A program made the translations under genes and the position numbers. DNA of 64,000 nucleotides from Paenibacillus sp. FSL H8-0332. Lineage in GTDB: Bacteria; Bacillota; Bacilli; Paenibacillales; Paenibacillaceae. Below the pieces are notes generated by a model that was not told the DNA's origin, did no database searches, and was given only the letters and a program-made list of their open reading frames with translations. Position 1 is the stretch's first letter. The number at the start of each line of letters is the position of its first letter. The stretch is from positions 744,001-808,000 of the forward strand of contig NZ_CP150145.1 in the NCBI RefSeq assembly GCF_037963835.1, read 5' to 3'. Positions 41,468-50,218 of this stretch are shown here, piece after piece.

Positions 41468-43135
41468 ATGAACAAATGGGGTAATCTCGCATTGGTACTC
41501 ATGCTTGGCGCGGGACTCGCGCTCAGCGGCTGCGGCGGAGGGAACAACACAGGCAACACGGGAAATACCGGAGGGAATACGGCGGCAACAAATTCTCCGG
41601 CAAGCCTACCTGAGACTTCCGGGACATCACAGGATACCCTGATTCTGGGGCGCGGGGGCGACTCGGCTTCCCTGGACCCGGCGATTGTGACGGATGGGGA
41701 GTCGCTGAAGATTGCACATCAGGTCTTCGATTCGCTGCTCGAATATAAGCCGGGCACCTCTGAAGTCCAGGCCTCACTTGCCGATAGCTGGGAAGTAACG
41801 CCGGACGGGCTGAGCTACACCTTCAAGCTGCATCCCGGCGTGAAGTTTCACGACGGAACTGATTTCAACGCCGAAGCGGTCGTGTTCAATTTCCAGCGCT
41901 GGAGTGATCCGGCCAGTGAATACAAATTCGAAGGCGATTCTTTCGACTACTATGACTCCATGTTCGGTCCGGACGGGTCACGGGTGATCAAGGAAGTGAA
42001 GGCGGTGGATGAGTCCACAGTTCAATTTGTACTGAACCAGCCGCAGGCGCCGTTCCTGCAGAATATCGCCATGACCACCTTCGGGATTGCCAGTCCTGCT
42101 GCGGTCAAGGAGAAGAAGGAGAATTTCAAGAATGAGCCGGTAGGGACAGGTCCGTTCGTGTTCAAGGAGTGGAAGCGCAATGATTCCATCACGCTGGACA
42201 AGAATACCGCCTACTGGAAAGAAGGGCTTCCCAAGCTGAATAAGGTCATCGTGCGCTCGATCCCGGACAATTCGGCCCGCTTCACGGCGCTGCAAAACGG
42301 GGAAATCGACCTGATGGAAGACCTCAGCCCGGATGACTTGTCTACGCTGGAGAGCAGCAGCGCTCTGTCCAAGATTGAGCGTCCGCCGTTCAATGTGGCG
42401 TACCTCGGCTTCAACTTCAAGAAGAAGCCGTTCGACAATGTGAAGGTAAGACAGGCGCTCAGCTATGCGGTCAACAAGCAGGAGATTATCGATGCCTTCT
42501 TCGCCGGTCAGGCCCAGGCAGCGGTCAATCCGATGCCGCCTTCCTTGTGGGGCTATAACGACAGCGTGAAGGATTATGAGTATGATCTGGACAAAGCCAA
42601 AGCAATGCTGGCCGAAGCGGGCTATCCTGATGGACTGCCTGATCCGGTAACCCTGTACGCGATGCCTGTATCCCGCCCTTATATGCCTGACGGCAAGAAG
42701 GTTGCCGAAGCGATTCAAGCGGAATGGGAGAAGATCGGAGTCAAGACCGTGATTGAGTCCCCGGAATGGGCTACTTATCTCGATGACACCAAGGCCGGGG
42801 AGAAGGATGATATCTTCATGCTCGGCTGGACCGGCGACAACGGCGACCCGGACAACTTCCTGTATACCCTGCTGGACAAGGATGCCATTCCCGGCAATAA
42901 CCGTGCCTTTTATGTGAATGAAGAATTGCATACGCTCCTGACCGGTGCCCAAAAGGAGACGGACCAGGACAAGCGCTCCGAGCTGTACAAGCAGGCTCAG
43001 GAGATTATCAAAGCTGATGCGCCGTGGATTCCGCTGGTTCATACCACACCGCTGCTGGCCGGCAAGGCCAATCTGAAGGGCTTCGTTCCCGGACCGACAG
43101 GTACAGAGTATTACAGTGAGATTTATTTTGAATAA
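41468..43135 (+). CDS. Family 5 substrate-binding lipoprotein (OppA/DppA-like)
   Basis: A 555-residue lipoprotein: basic N-terminus, hydrophobic segment and lipobox LALSGC (mature Cys about 21), followed by an Asn/Gly/Thr spacer. The SBP_bac_5 domain includes YTFKLHPGVKFHDGTDFNAEAVVF and the late DVGWTGDNGDPDNF-like motif (LGWTGDNGDPDNF). It captures peptides outside the membrane for the adjacent permeases. ATG 41468 is chosen over the long upstream frame, which overlaps the ATPase gene, because AAGGGAG and the signal sequence fit it. Confidence 0.93.
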   Translation: MNKWGNLALVLMLGAGLALSGCGGGNNTGNTGNTGGNTAATNSPASLPETSGTSQDTLILGRGGDSASLDPAIVTDGESLKIAHQVFDSLLEYKPGTSEVQASLADSWEVTPDGLSYTFKLHPGVKFHDGTDFNAEAVVFNFQRWSDPASEYKFEGDSFDYYDSMFGPDGSRVIKEVKAVDESTVQFVLNQPQAPFLQNIAMTTFGIASPAAVKEKKENFKNEPVGTGPFVFKEWKRNDSITLDKNTAYWKEGLPKLNKVIVRSIPDNSARFTALQNGEIDLMEDLSPDDLSTLESSSALSKIERPPFNVAYLGFNFKKKPFDNVKVRQALSYAVNKQEIIDAFFAGQAQAAVNPMPPSLWGYNDSVKDYEYDLDKAKAMLAEAGYPDGLPDPVTLYAMPVSRPYMPDGKKVAEAIQAEWEKIGVKTVIESPEWATYLDDTKAGEKDDIFMLGWTGDNGDPDNFLYTLLDKDAIPGNNRAFYVNEELHTLLTGAQKETDQDKRSELYKQAQEIIKADAPWIPLVHTTPLLAGKANLKGFVPGPTGTEYYSEIYFE

Positions 43136-43160
43136 ATACACCTTTGGAAGGTGAACGGAA

Positions 43161-44165
43161 TTGAACTCTTACCTCATAAAACGTGTGATGGTGCTGTTCC
43201 CGGTGCTGATCGGCATGACCCTGATCGTCTTCTCCATCATCCATGCCATTCCGGGTGATCCGGCCGAGACAATTCTCGGCCAGAAGGCGACGGAGCAATC
43301 CAAGCAGGCGCTGCGTAACCAGCTTGGCCTCGACAAGCCCTGGCTGCAGCAATATTTTAACTACATGGGCGATTTGGTCCAGGGGGACCTGGGCACTTCG
43401 ATCCGTACCAAAACGCCGATTGCCAAAGAAATCATGCCGTATCTGGCCGCTACGCTGGAGCTGACGGCTGCCAGTATGCTGTTCGCAACCTTCGTCGGAG
43501 TGAACGCCGGTATCCTCAGCGCCTGGAGGCAGAACTCCTGGTTCGATTACACGGCCATGATCATCGCGCTCATTGGGGTATCGATGCCGATCTTCTGGCT
43601 GGGGCTGATGGAGCAGCTGCTCTTCGCGCTGAAGCTGCATTGGCTGCCGTCCATCGGCAGGATGGACCAGCGCAATCCGGTGGAGACCCTAACCAACCTG
43701 TACGTGCTGGATACGATTCTGGCCGGGCGGTGGGATCAGCTGTGGACGGTCATTAAGCATCTCATTCTGCCGAGTATTGCGCTTGGCACGATTCCGATGG
43801 CGATCATTGCCCGAATGACCCGCTCCAGTATGCTGGAGGTGATGAATTCCGATTACATCCGTACAGCCAAGGCCAAGGGTATGTCGCAGTTCCTCGTGGT
43901 CTATAAGCATGCACTGAAGAATGCACTGATTCCGGTGCTGACGGTAATCGGTCTGCAGACGGGGGCGCTGCTCGGAGGGGCGGTGCTGACCGAGACCATT
44001 TTTGCCTGGCCCGGGGTAGGGCGTTATATCTTTGAAGCGATCAGCTCGCGGGACTATCCGGTGATCCAGACGGGGATTCTGATTATTGCTTTTATCTTTG
44101 TGGTTATCAATCTGCTGGTGGATCTGCTGTATGCCGCTATCGATCCGCGCATCAATTACAAGTGA
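43161..44165 (+). CDS. Oligopeptide/dipeptide ABC transporter permease (OppB/DppB-like)
   Basis: A 334-residue permease with six membrane helices and the BPD_transp_1 EAA-type loop (MNSDYIRTAKAKGMSQFLVVYKHALKNALIPV) near 230. The N-terminal HAIPGDPAETILG is characteristic of the OppB/DppB branch. TTG 43161 follows GGAAGGTG. It pairs with the OppC-like permease downstream. Confidence 0.94.
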   Translation: MNSYLIKRVMVLFPVLIGMTLIVFSIIHAIPGDPAETILGQKATEQSKQALRNQLGLDKPWLQQYFNYMGDLVQGDLGTSIRTKTPIAKEIMPYLAATLELTAASMLFATFVGVNAGILSAWRQNSWFDYTAMIIALIGVSMPIFWLGLMEQLLFALKLHWLPSIGRMDQRNPVETLTNLYVLDTILAGRWDQLWTVIKHLILPSIALGTIPMAIIARMTRSSMLEVMNSDYIRTAKAKGMSQFLVVYKHALKNALIPVLTVIGLQTGALLGGAVLTETIFAWPGVGRYIFEAISSRDYPVIQTGILIIAFIFVVINLLVDLLYAAIDPRINYK

Positions 44166-44177
44166 GGGGGAGCAGCT

Positions 44178-45071
44178 ATGGGACAGGCAGCACTAAAGGC
44201 TTCACCTCCTAAGGCTCCGGCGGATCAAGCCTCCGGCCCCTGGCGCGATGCGTGGAAGGCCTTCCGCAAGAACAAGACGGCTATGGCCGGGCTTGGCATT
44301 ATCCTGTTCTTTGTACTGATTGCGCTGCTCGCGCCGTGGATTGCCCCGTATGATTTCAAGGCCCAGCAACTGGTGAACCGCTTGAAGCCGCCGTCGGCGG
44401 AGCATTGGTTCGGTACGGATGATCTGGGGCGGGATCTGTTCACCCGGGTGATCTACGGGGCGCGGATTTCACTCTGGGTAGGATTTTTCTCCGTAATCGG
44501 CTCGATCATTGTCGGCACCGCGCTGGGCATACTCGCCGGATACTACGGCAAATGGATGGACATGATCATCTCCCGTCTGTTTGACATTTTGCTGGCTTTT
44601 CCGAGTATTCTGCTGGCTATCGCTATTGTAGCTATTCTGGGACCTTCCTTGCAGAATGCGCTTTACGCGATTGCCATCGTCAACATTCCGACCTATGGCC
44701 GGCTGGTCCGGGCCAGGGTGCTGAGCCTGAAGTCCGAGGAGTACATCACGGCGGCCAGGGCCATCGGGATGAAAAACGGGCGGATTCTGTTCAGCCACAT
44801 TCTGCCGAACAGCCTGACGCCGATCATTGTTCAAGGCACCCTCGGCATCGCGACAGCCATCATTGAAGCTGCTGCCCTGGGTTTCCTTGGACTTGGCGCT
44901 CAGCCGCCGGACCCGGAGTGGGGCAAGATGCTCTCCGATTCCCGGCAGTTTATCCAGAAGGCCCCTTGGACCGTAGTCTTTCCAGGCCTGTCCATCATGC
45001 TGACCGTCCTGGGCTTCAACCTGATGGGCGACGGCCTGCGGGATGTACTGGACCCGCGGATGAAGAACTGA
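44178..45071 (+). CDS. Oligopeptide/dipeptide ABC transporter permease (OppC/DppC-like)
   Basis: A 297-residue permease with the OppC N-terminal segment (AFRKNKTAMAGLGIILFF), LIAPYDFKAQ-like and HWFGTDDLGRDLFTRVIYGARISL motifs, and the EAA loop EYITAARAIGMKNGRILFSHILPNSL. It forms the membrane channel with the upstream permease. GAGGGGGAG precedes ATG 44178. It is the last gene of the importer operon, and a strong terminator follows. Confidence 0.94.
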   Translation: MGQAALKASPPKAPADQASGPWRDAWKAFRKNKTAMAGLGIILFFVLIALLAPWIAPYDFKAQQLVNRLKPPSAEHWFGTDDLGRDLFTRVIYGARISLWVGFFSVIGSIIVGTALGILAGYYGKWMDMIISRLFDILLAFPSILLAIAIVAILGPSLQNALYAIAIVNIPTYGRLVRARVLSLKSEEYITAARAIGMKNGRILFSHILPNSLTPIIVQGTLGIATAIIEAAALGFLGLGAQPPDPEWGKMLSDSRQFIQKAPWTVVFPGLSIMLTVLGFNLMGDGLRDVLDPRMKN

Positions 45072-45093
45072 ATCTGAATAAAAGGTATTAGCA

Positions 45094-45144
45094 AGGGCTG
45101 TCCCCAAGCCATATTAATGGCTGCTTGGGACAGCTCTTTATTTT
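45094..45144 (+). terminator. Rho-independent terminator of the peptide-importer operon
   Basis: AGGGCTGTCCCCAAGC pairs with GCTTGGGACAGCTCT around a short central segment and is followed by TTTATTTT. Confidence 0.88.
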
Positions 45145-45209
45145 GAGGGAAGGTTACCGTTCTGTGAACAGAAACCCCAACTTTTTCTAAAATAACCTTG
45201 TGAATTTTC

Positions 45210-45233
45210 GAACAATATCCAAAACACTTCGTA
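45210..45233 (+). promoter_or_regulatory. ECF-type promoter of the sigma factor operon
   Basis: GAAC (45210-45213), a 16-bp spacer and CGTA (45230-45233) match the SigW/SigX-type pattern (GAAAC, 16 bp, CGTA). It lies 30 bp before the sigma gene, consistent with autoregulation. Confidence 0.55.
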
Positions 45234-45262
45234 ATGTAGGTTGAAAGGGTGGCGGGGAACAG

Positions 45263-45817
45263 ATGATGACCGACAAACAGCTCGTTGAAGGATGCAAGTC
45301 CGGTCAACAAGAGCATCTTGAGCTTCTCATTGTCAGGTATAGGGATGATTTATACCGGTTCTGCCGCCATCTTACCTTGAACCGGCAGGATGCGGAGGAT
45401 TTGTTCCAGGAGGTATGGGTACGCGTGCTCCGCAAGCTGGAGAAGTATGATGCGGAGCGTCCCTTTAAGCCTTGGCTTTTCCAGGTGGCATTCAACATGT
45501 ACCGTGACCACTACCGGAAGTGGAAAAGCGTATATGCCCTCTGGACCTGGTTGTCCTCGGATTCGGAGCTTATTCAAATTAGAGACCCGGCTTCGCTGGC
45601 AGAAGAGGATCTGCTGCGGCATGAGGAGCACCGGTTCCTGGAGGAATGCCTGCGCAGTCTGCCCAAACGTTATCTTGCTCCTCTCGTGCTGTATTACTAT
45701 GAGGAGTTCAGCTATGAGGGCATTGCGGAGGTGCTGGGAGTGCCCCTCGGAACCGTCAAATCCCGGTTAAACCAAGGCAAGAGGCTGCTGCACACTTTAA
45801 TGAAGGAGATGAACTAA
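45263..45817 (+). CDS. ECF-family RNA polymerase sigma factor
   Basis: A 184-residue sigma-70 family protein with region 2 (YRFCRHLTLNRQDAEDLFQEVWVRVLRKL, about 30-60, and the DNA-binding PFKPWLFQVAFN) and region 4 (LPKRYLAPLVLYYYEEFSYEGIAEVLGVPLGTVKSRL). ATG 45263 or 45266 follows GGCGGGG. It heads a four-gene operon of small membrane proteins and a lipoprotein. It is probably controlled by a membrane anti-sigma, with the next gene the best candidate. Confidence 0.92.
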   Translation: MMTDKQLVEGCKSGQQEHLELLIVRYRDDLYRFCRHLTLNRQDAEDLFQEVWVRVLRKLEKYDAERPFKPWLFQVAFNMYRDHYRKWKSVYALWTWLSSDSELIQIRDPASLAEEDLLRHEEHRFLEECLRSLPKRYLAPLVLYYYEEFSYEGIAEVLGVPLGTVKSRLNQGKRLLHTLMKEMN

Positions 45818-45818
45818 A

Positions 45819-46121
45819 ATGAAGGAGCCCAGAGACGAAGACAGGCTGCTGGCGGAATATTTCAAGCTGCCTGTTACGTCATCCCCAGAGCTTGTCTCTA
45901 ATACGATTCAGCGGATACAAGGGCGCAGGACAATGGGCACACTTTCCATTTTAATGGCCCTGCAATGGCTGGTATTCATGGTGCTGGCACTGTCTTTCCT
46001 GGCTGGTCCGGCTGCTCTACAGTGGAAGATTAGTATGGGGCTGCTGTTCATCCTGTCTCCAATGATCGCCGGAACGTTACTATTGTACCGAACTATGGGA
46101 GGCAGGGGGAGGGTCTTATGA
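45819..46121 (+). CDS. Small two-helix membrane protein, candidate anti-sigma factor
   Basis: A 100-residue protein with an acidic cytoplasmic N-terminus of about 38 residues and two membrane helices (about 40-62 and 70-92). It begins two bases after the sigma factor stop, behind AAGGAGATG. Size, order and topology fit an anti-sigma factor, but no zinc-binding ZAS motif is visible and I do not recognise a family. Confidence 0.75.
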   Translation: MKEPRDEDRLLAEYFKLPVTSSPELVSNTIQRIQGRRTMGTLSILMALQWLVFMVLALSFLAGPAALQWKISMGLLFILSPMIAGTLLLYRTMGGRGRVL

Positions 46122-46495
46122 GAGTTCACTTCACCGTTGAGAAGTTCGTTTTTGGGGGGATGACGGCAATCGTTCTGGCCAGCTGCATTGCGCTGGGATA
46201 CAGTATAAGTCCGTATATGGGCGATTTTGTGGAGGAGAATCTGACCTGGCTTATTGTGATGAGTCTGCTGGCCCTGCTGTTCCTGAGCCTCAATGTGCTA
46301 ATTGCGGTATTCATTTACAAGGATGCCTCGCGGCGGCGGATGAATGCCTGGCTGTGGGTGACTGCGGTCATCTATATTCCCAATTTCGTCGGTCTGATCC
46401 TTTATCTCCTGGCGAGAAAACAGCACCACATTCACGCTGCATCTGATGCAGGCAATCAGGATATTCGTTGTCCGCACTGCGGCCATCTAATCTAA
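46118..46495 (+). CDS. Membrane protein with PLD-nuclease N-terminal-like region and zinc ribbon tail
   Basis: A 125-residue protein with three hydrophobic helices. The last two resemble the PLDc_N (phospholipase D N-terminal) membrane motif (VFIYKDASRRRMNAWLWVTAVIYIPNFVGLILYLLAR). A C-terminal CPHCGH could be half of a zinc ribbon. It overlaps the preceding gene by 4 bp. Possibly part of the sigma-regulation apparatus. Confidence 0.75.
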   Translation: MRVHFTVEKFVFGGMTAIVLASCIALGYSISPYMGDFVEENLTWLIVMSLLALLFLSLNVLIAVFIYKDASRRRMNAWLWVTAVIYIPNFVGLILYLLARKQHHIHAASDAGNQDIRCPHCGHLI

Positions 46496-46514
46496 ACAGG
46501 GGAGGGTTAAGAAT

Positions 46515-46895
46515 ATGAACAAGAAATGGATAATAATGGGAATCTTAATCATCATGGCGTCGGTGCTGCTGGCTTCCTGCGACAAGAAAATAATGTACGT
46601 CGGGTCCAGCACGAAGAGCAAAATGAGCGGCTCCTACAAGTTTTTTACGGGCACAGAGGAGAAGAAGCTGAGCATGAAAAGCGGCGAAACGCTCAGCATC
46701 GATTACAAATCCAAGGTGGAAGAGGGCCAGTTGTCCATGAAGTTATATGGGCCGGATAATCAGGTGCTTACTGAACTGGGAACCAATAAATCCGGTACTG
46801 AGAAGGTGCAAGCCGATAAGGACGGGAAATACCGGATTGAGATCAAGGGTGAAGATACCAAGGGAAGCTTCAAGGTTGCCTTCAAGGTCGAATAA
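46515..46895 (+). CDS. Small lipoprotein of unknown function
   Basis: A 126-residue lipoprotein with a hydrophobic signal and lipobox LLASC (Cys at about 22), followed by a beta-rich domain of about 100 residues. GGGGAGGG precedes ATG 46515. It ends the sigma operon and may be a target or cell-envelope sensor of the ECF system. The family is not recognised. Confidence 0.75.
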   Translation: MNKKWIIMGILIIMASVLLASCDKKIMYVGSSTKSKMSGSYKFFTGTEEKKLSMKSGETLSIDYKSKVEEGQLSMKLYGPDNQVLTELGTNKSGTEKVQADKDGKYRIEIKGEDTKGSFKVAFKVE

Positions 46896-46937
46896 CAGGA
46901 ACTGGTGAGAAGATTATTGCGAATAGCCTTAGAACAG

Positions 46938-46969
46938 GCCTCTTCCCTATACATAGGGTGGGGTTTTTT
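46938..46969 (+). terminator. Rho-independent terminator of the ECF sigma operon
   Basis: CCTCTTCCCTA and TAGGGTGGGG form an imperfect stem around a short loop, followed by TTTTTT. Confidence 0.75.
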
Positions 46970-47020
46970 GTTGTGCGGACGAGGGTAATCCCTGATTTTA
47001 ATACTAATTATATCTAAACA

Positions 47021-47049
47021 TATACAAACATAATCAAATACATTGTATA
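47021..47049 (+). promoter_or_regulatory. Inverted repeat upstream of modA, candidate operator
   Basis: TATACAA (47021-47027) and TTGTATA (47043-47049) are perfect arms 15 bp apart, in the AT-rich region 60 bp before the modA start. It could be an operator for a molybdate-responsive regulator. It does not match the E. coli ModE box closely. Confidence 0.35.
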
Positions 47050-47110
47050 ATTCGATTTAACTTGCTAGAATATGATCAAAATAAAGAATAGTAATTGGGA
47101 GGTATGGAGT

Positions 47111-47893
47111 GTGCTGAAGAAGGGGTTGGCGGGTTTATTGGTGCTGCTTATGGTGGCGGGAGTGTCGGCGGGTTCAGCAGGAGATGTGGAGGCGGCTGTG
47201 AAGAAGACGGAGATTATTGTCTCCGCAGCAGCGAGTCTGCAGGATAGTCTGGACAAGATCGCGGTGCAGTATGAGAAGCAGCATCCTGAGATTAAGCTGG
47301 TGTTCAATTACGGCGCCTCCGGTACGCTGCAGAAGCAGATTGAGCAGGGGGCACCGGCCGACTTGTTTTTCTCGGCAGGCGATAAGCAGATGAACGCGCT
47401 GGTGGATAAAGGGCTGATCGCGGACCACAAGGCGCTGCTGAAGAATCAATTGGTCCTCGTAGTGCCTTCCGATTCGAACACGAAGCTTACAACCATTACT
47501 GACCTTACCGCTCCAGCCTTCAAAAAAGTAGCCGTAGGCCAACCGGAATCGGTTCCGGCCGGACAATACGCCCAGCAGTCCTTGACCGCGAAAAAAGTAT
47601 GGGATACGCTGCAAAGCAAGCTGGTCTTCGCCAAGGATGTCCGTCAGGTGCTGTCTTATGTGGAGACAGGCAATGCAGATGCCGGGTTCGTCTACAAGAC
47701 GGACGCGTTAACCTCGAAGAAGGTGAAAATCGCCCTGACGGTGGGCGGCCATGTACACAAGGCGATTAACTATCCGGTGGGCATTGTTAAGGATTCGAAG
47801 CATCCGGCGGAGGCCAAAGCGTTCTACAGCTATGTACAGACAACTGCTGCCAGCTCCGTCCTCACCGGTTACGGCTTTCAATTGGCGAAATAA
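47111..47893 (+). CDS. modA: Molybdate ABC transporter substrate-binding protein
   Basis: A 260-residue exported binding protein. A signal peptide ends near GDVEA. The ModA signature is IIVSAAASLQDSLDKIAVQY, LVFNYGASGTLQKQIEQGAPADLFFSA and YVETGNADAGFVYKTDA; the Ser and Tyr positions are those that contact molybdate or tungstate in the family. GTG 47111 is chosen because GGGAGG lies eight bases before it; the ATG at 47072 has no site. No lipobox cysteine is present, unusual for a Gram-positive binding protein. ModB follows directly. Confidence 0.9.
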   Translation: MLKKGLAGLLVLLMVAGVSAGSAGDVEAAVKKTEIIVSAAASLQDSLDKIAVQYEKQHPEIKLVFNYGASGTLQKQIEQGAPADLFFSAGDKQMNALVDKGLIADHKALLKNQLVLVVPSDSNTKLTTITDLTAPAFKKVAVGQPESVPAGQYAQQSLTAKKVWDTLQSKLVFAKDVRQVLSYVETGNADAGFVYKTDALTSKKVKIALTVGGHVHKAINYPVGIVKDSKHPAEAKAFYSYVQTTAASSVLTGYGFQLAK

Positions 47894-47922
47894 GTAACTT
47901 CTATTAGATAGGGTGAAAAGAG

Positions 47923-48585
47923 ATGGAGATCAATTGGACCGACTTTTTCGCCCCGGTCTGGCTGTCCATCAAGATTGCGGTATTAACCAGTGTGATCGTG
48001 TTCCTGCTGGCCACGCTGGCTGCCCGGAAGATGGCGGGACGCCGGTTCTTCGGACACAGCCTGGTCGAAACGGTCCTGCTGCTGCCGCTGGTGCTGCCGC
48101 CGACCGTGGTCGGCTTCGTCCTACTGGTCTTCCTCGGGCGGCGCAGCTGGATCGGCAGGCTGTATGAACAGTTCACAGAGCAGACGATCCTGTTCACCTG
48201 GGGAGCAGCGGTGATTGCCGCAGTCGTGGTAGCTTTTCCGCTGGTCTACCGCACGGTCAAGGCAGGCTTCGAGGGGGTAGAGAAGGACCTTGAGGATGCA
48301 GCGCGGGCGCAGGGAGCCAGCGAGCTTCAGGTGCTGCGTTATGTCACCCTCCCGCTGGCCAGCCGTTCGCTGGCTGCCGGATATGTCCTCGGCTTCGCCC
48401 GCGGACTGGGCGAGTTCGGGGCAACGATTATGGTGGCGGGCAATATTCCGGGACGAACCCAGACCGTGCCCACCGCGATCTATGTAGCAGTGGACGGAGG
48501 CAATATGACGCTGGCCTGGATGTGGGTCGGCTCGATCATTATCATCTCCGCACTTATGCTGATGTTCGTGAACCGCCGTACCTGA
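47923..48585 (+). CDS. modB: Molybdate ABC transporter permease
   Basis: A 220-residue permease with five or six membrane helices. The ModB EAA loop is LEDAARAQGASELQVLRYVTLPLASRSL, followed by GFARGLGEFGATIMVAGNIPGRTQT, diagnostic for ModB. It should import molybdate or tungstate with ModA. No ModC ATPase follows; the next gene converges from the other strand 16 bp away, so the ATPase must be encoded elsewhere. Confidence 0.93.
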   Translation: MEINWTDFFAPVWLSIKIAVLTSVIVFLLATLAARKMAGRRFFGHSLVETVLLLPLVLPPTVVGFVLLVFLGRRSWIGRLYEQFTEQTILFTWGAAVIAAVVVAFPLVYRTVKAGFEGVEKDLEDAARAQGASELQVLRYVTLPLASRSLAAGYVLGFARGLGEFGATIMVAGNIPGRTQTVPTAIYVAVDGGNMTLAWMWVGSIIIISALMLMFVNRRT

Positions 48586-48601
48586 CGGCTTATAATCCAA
48601 T

Positions 48602-50218
48602 TTATATGCTTTGAGTCCCCTGCCGGCGGTAATCGGAGGGGGAGACGCCAGTCTCCTTCTTGAAGATCCGGTTGAAGGACCGGTAATTCTCGAAGCCGAT
48701 GGATTCGGAGATTTCAAAGGTTTTGTGGTCGGTGGTGAGCAGCAACAGCTTGGCTTGTTCGATCCGCAGGCGGGTCAGGTATTGGACAAAGCTCTCGCCG
48801 ACGGCCTTCTTGAACATGGAGCTGAAGTAGGGCACGCTGTAATTGATCGAAGCAGCCAGCTCCTCCAGCTTGTAGGGATAGCTGAGATCTTCACGCATCT
48901 GTTGAATGATACGTGTGATGGAGGCGTCGATCTTGCGGCCGCCCTCCTGCAACTGCTGAAGCTTGCGGAAATAATCGCAGGTGATCTCATGTACAGAGTT
49001 GAATGTCTGACACAGCTCGATTTGTACACGCAGCTCCGCTTCGAGGTCCGCACCGCCTTCTGCCCCAATTACGTTATGGCTCATATCCAGGAAGACTCGC
49101 AGGTACAGGGACTTGATCTGCTCCGGGTCCCATGCTTGCTCCATGGCCTGACGGTGCAGGGACAGCCGCTCCTGCTCCAGAGCCGCCGTGCTGAGATGCG
49201 GCTCCAGCAGCGCTTTCTTCAGCACCTTGCTCCAGAAGCGGCTCTGCGGCTCGGGAATCCGCTGAAAGCTGGAGAGCTGCCCCCACTCCCGGATACCGAT
49301 AAGCTCATTGCAGCGGTAAAAGAACGGATACGGCGCCGAAGCCAGCCGCTTCAGCGCCTCCGGCCGGTCCTCCAGTCCCTGTTCGAAGCTGCACAGCAGG
49401 GCGATGCAGCTCATCCGGAGATTCGCGGCCAGAGACTCCAGCACCTGCTCCAGAAAGCGGGGTCTCCCCTCCTTCAAGCTGTCAGTATACAGGGCAAGGA
49501 ACCGCCCTTTGTCGAGGGCGATAACCTTATGCGGGCCTATACTGCCGAGCAGCTCCTTCAGCACGTTCACCCCGGCGAATTGCCACAGCTTCAGCTCCTC
49601 CAGCTGGTCGATCGGGAAGCGCAGGGAGTTGCGGTCCAGCTCCAGCAGCAGGGTCATGAAGCCCTGGCCGTGAAGCGGAAGCTGCGAGTCCGCAAGACTG
49701 CGAAGCCATTTGGCTTCAGCCGCCGGGCTGCGCAGCATGTCCAGGAACAGGCTCTGCTCGATCTCCACTTCGCTCAGGCGAACCTGCTGCTTCAGCTGCA
49801 GATAATTGTCTCTCGTCTCGTCGCGTGAATCCGCCAGAACAGCCAGCTCCTCCATCGTCCGGGTCAACAGGCCCGGATCGGAGAGGCAGTCATCCTTAAG
49901 CAGATAGGAGGCTGCCTTCAGATGAATGGCCTGCTGGGCATAGTGGAAGTCCTGATGGCAAGTCAGGATAATGATCTGCGGCGCACGGACCCCGCTCCGT
50001 TCAATCTCGCGCAGCATCTCCAGCCCGTTCATGCCCGGCATCGTAATGTCGGTAACAATCAGCTCAGGCTTATGCTTCAGGAACAGCTCCAGCCCGTCCC
50101 GGCCATCCTCGGCTTCGCCGACAAGGGTGAACAGGTCAGCGCGCTCCTCAATGAAATGCCGGAAGACGGTTCTTGCCGGAATCTCGTCCTCCACAAGGAC
50201 AACTCTATAGTGATTCAT
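48602..50218 (-). CDS. YesN-type response regulator with AraC output domain
   Basis: A 538-residue regulator with a receiver domain (acidic DE at 11-12; phosphoacceptor D57 in VTDITMPGMNG), a long helical linker (about 130-430) and a C-terminal AraC double HTH (YSVPYFSSMFKKAVGESFVQY, FENYRSFNRIFKKETGVSPSDYR). It overlaps the histidine kinase gene by 14 bp. Such pairs activate sugar-uptake genes; a binding-protein/permease operon lies divergent and is the likely target. Confidence 0.92.
   Translation of the reverse strand: MNHYRVVLVEDEIPARTVFRHFIEERADLFTLVGEAEDGRDGLELFLKHKPELIVTDITMPGMNGLEMLREIERSGVRAPQIIILTCHQDFHYAQQAIHLKAASYLLKDDCLSDPGLLTRTMEELAVLADSRDETRDNYLQLKQQVRLSEVEIEQSLFLDMLRSPAAEAKWLRSLADSQLPLHGQGFMTLLLELDRNSLRFPIDQLEELKLWQFAGVNVLKELLGSIGPHKVIALDKGRFLALYTDSLKEGRPRFLEQVLESLAANLRMSCIALLCSFEQGLEDRPEALKRLASAPYPFFYRCNELIGIREWGQLSSFQRIPEPQSRFWSKVLKKALLEPHLSTAALEQERLSLHRQAMEQAWDPEQIKSLYLRVFLDMSHNVIGAEGGADLEAELRVQIELCQTFNSVHEITCDYFRKLQQLQEGGRKIDASITRIIQQMREDLSYPYKLEELAASINYSVPYFSSMFKKAVGESFVQYLTRLRIEQAKLLLLTTDHKTFEISESIGFENYRSFNRIFKKETGVSPSDYRRQGTQSI

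Noticed and set aside
41978..43141. 387-residue minus-strand frame opposite the peptide-binding lipoprotein gene
   Set aside because: Antisense of a gene with a lipobox and full SBP_bac_5 motifs; no ribosome binding site or domain.
48611..49828. 405-residue plus-strand frame opposite the YesN-type regulator gene
   Set aside because: It mirrors a clear receiver/AraC gene and is rich in Leu and Gln from reversed codons.
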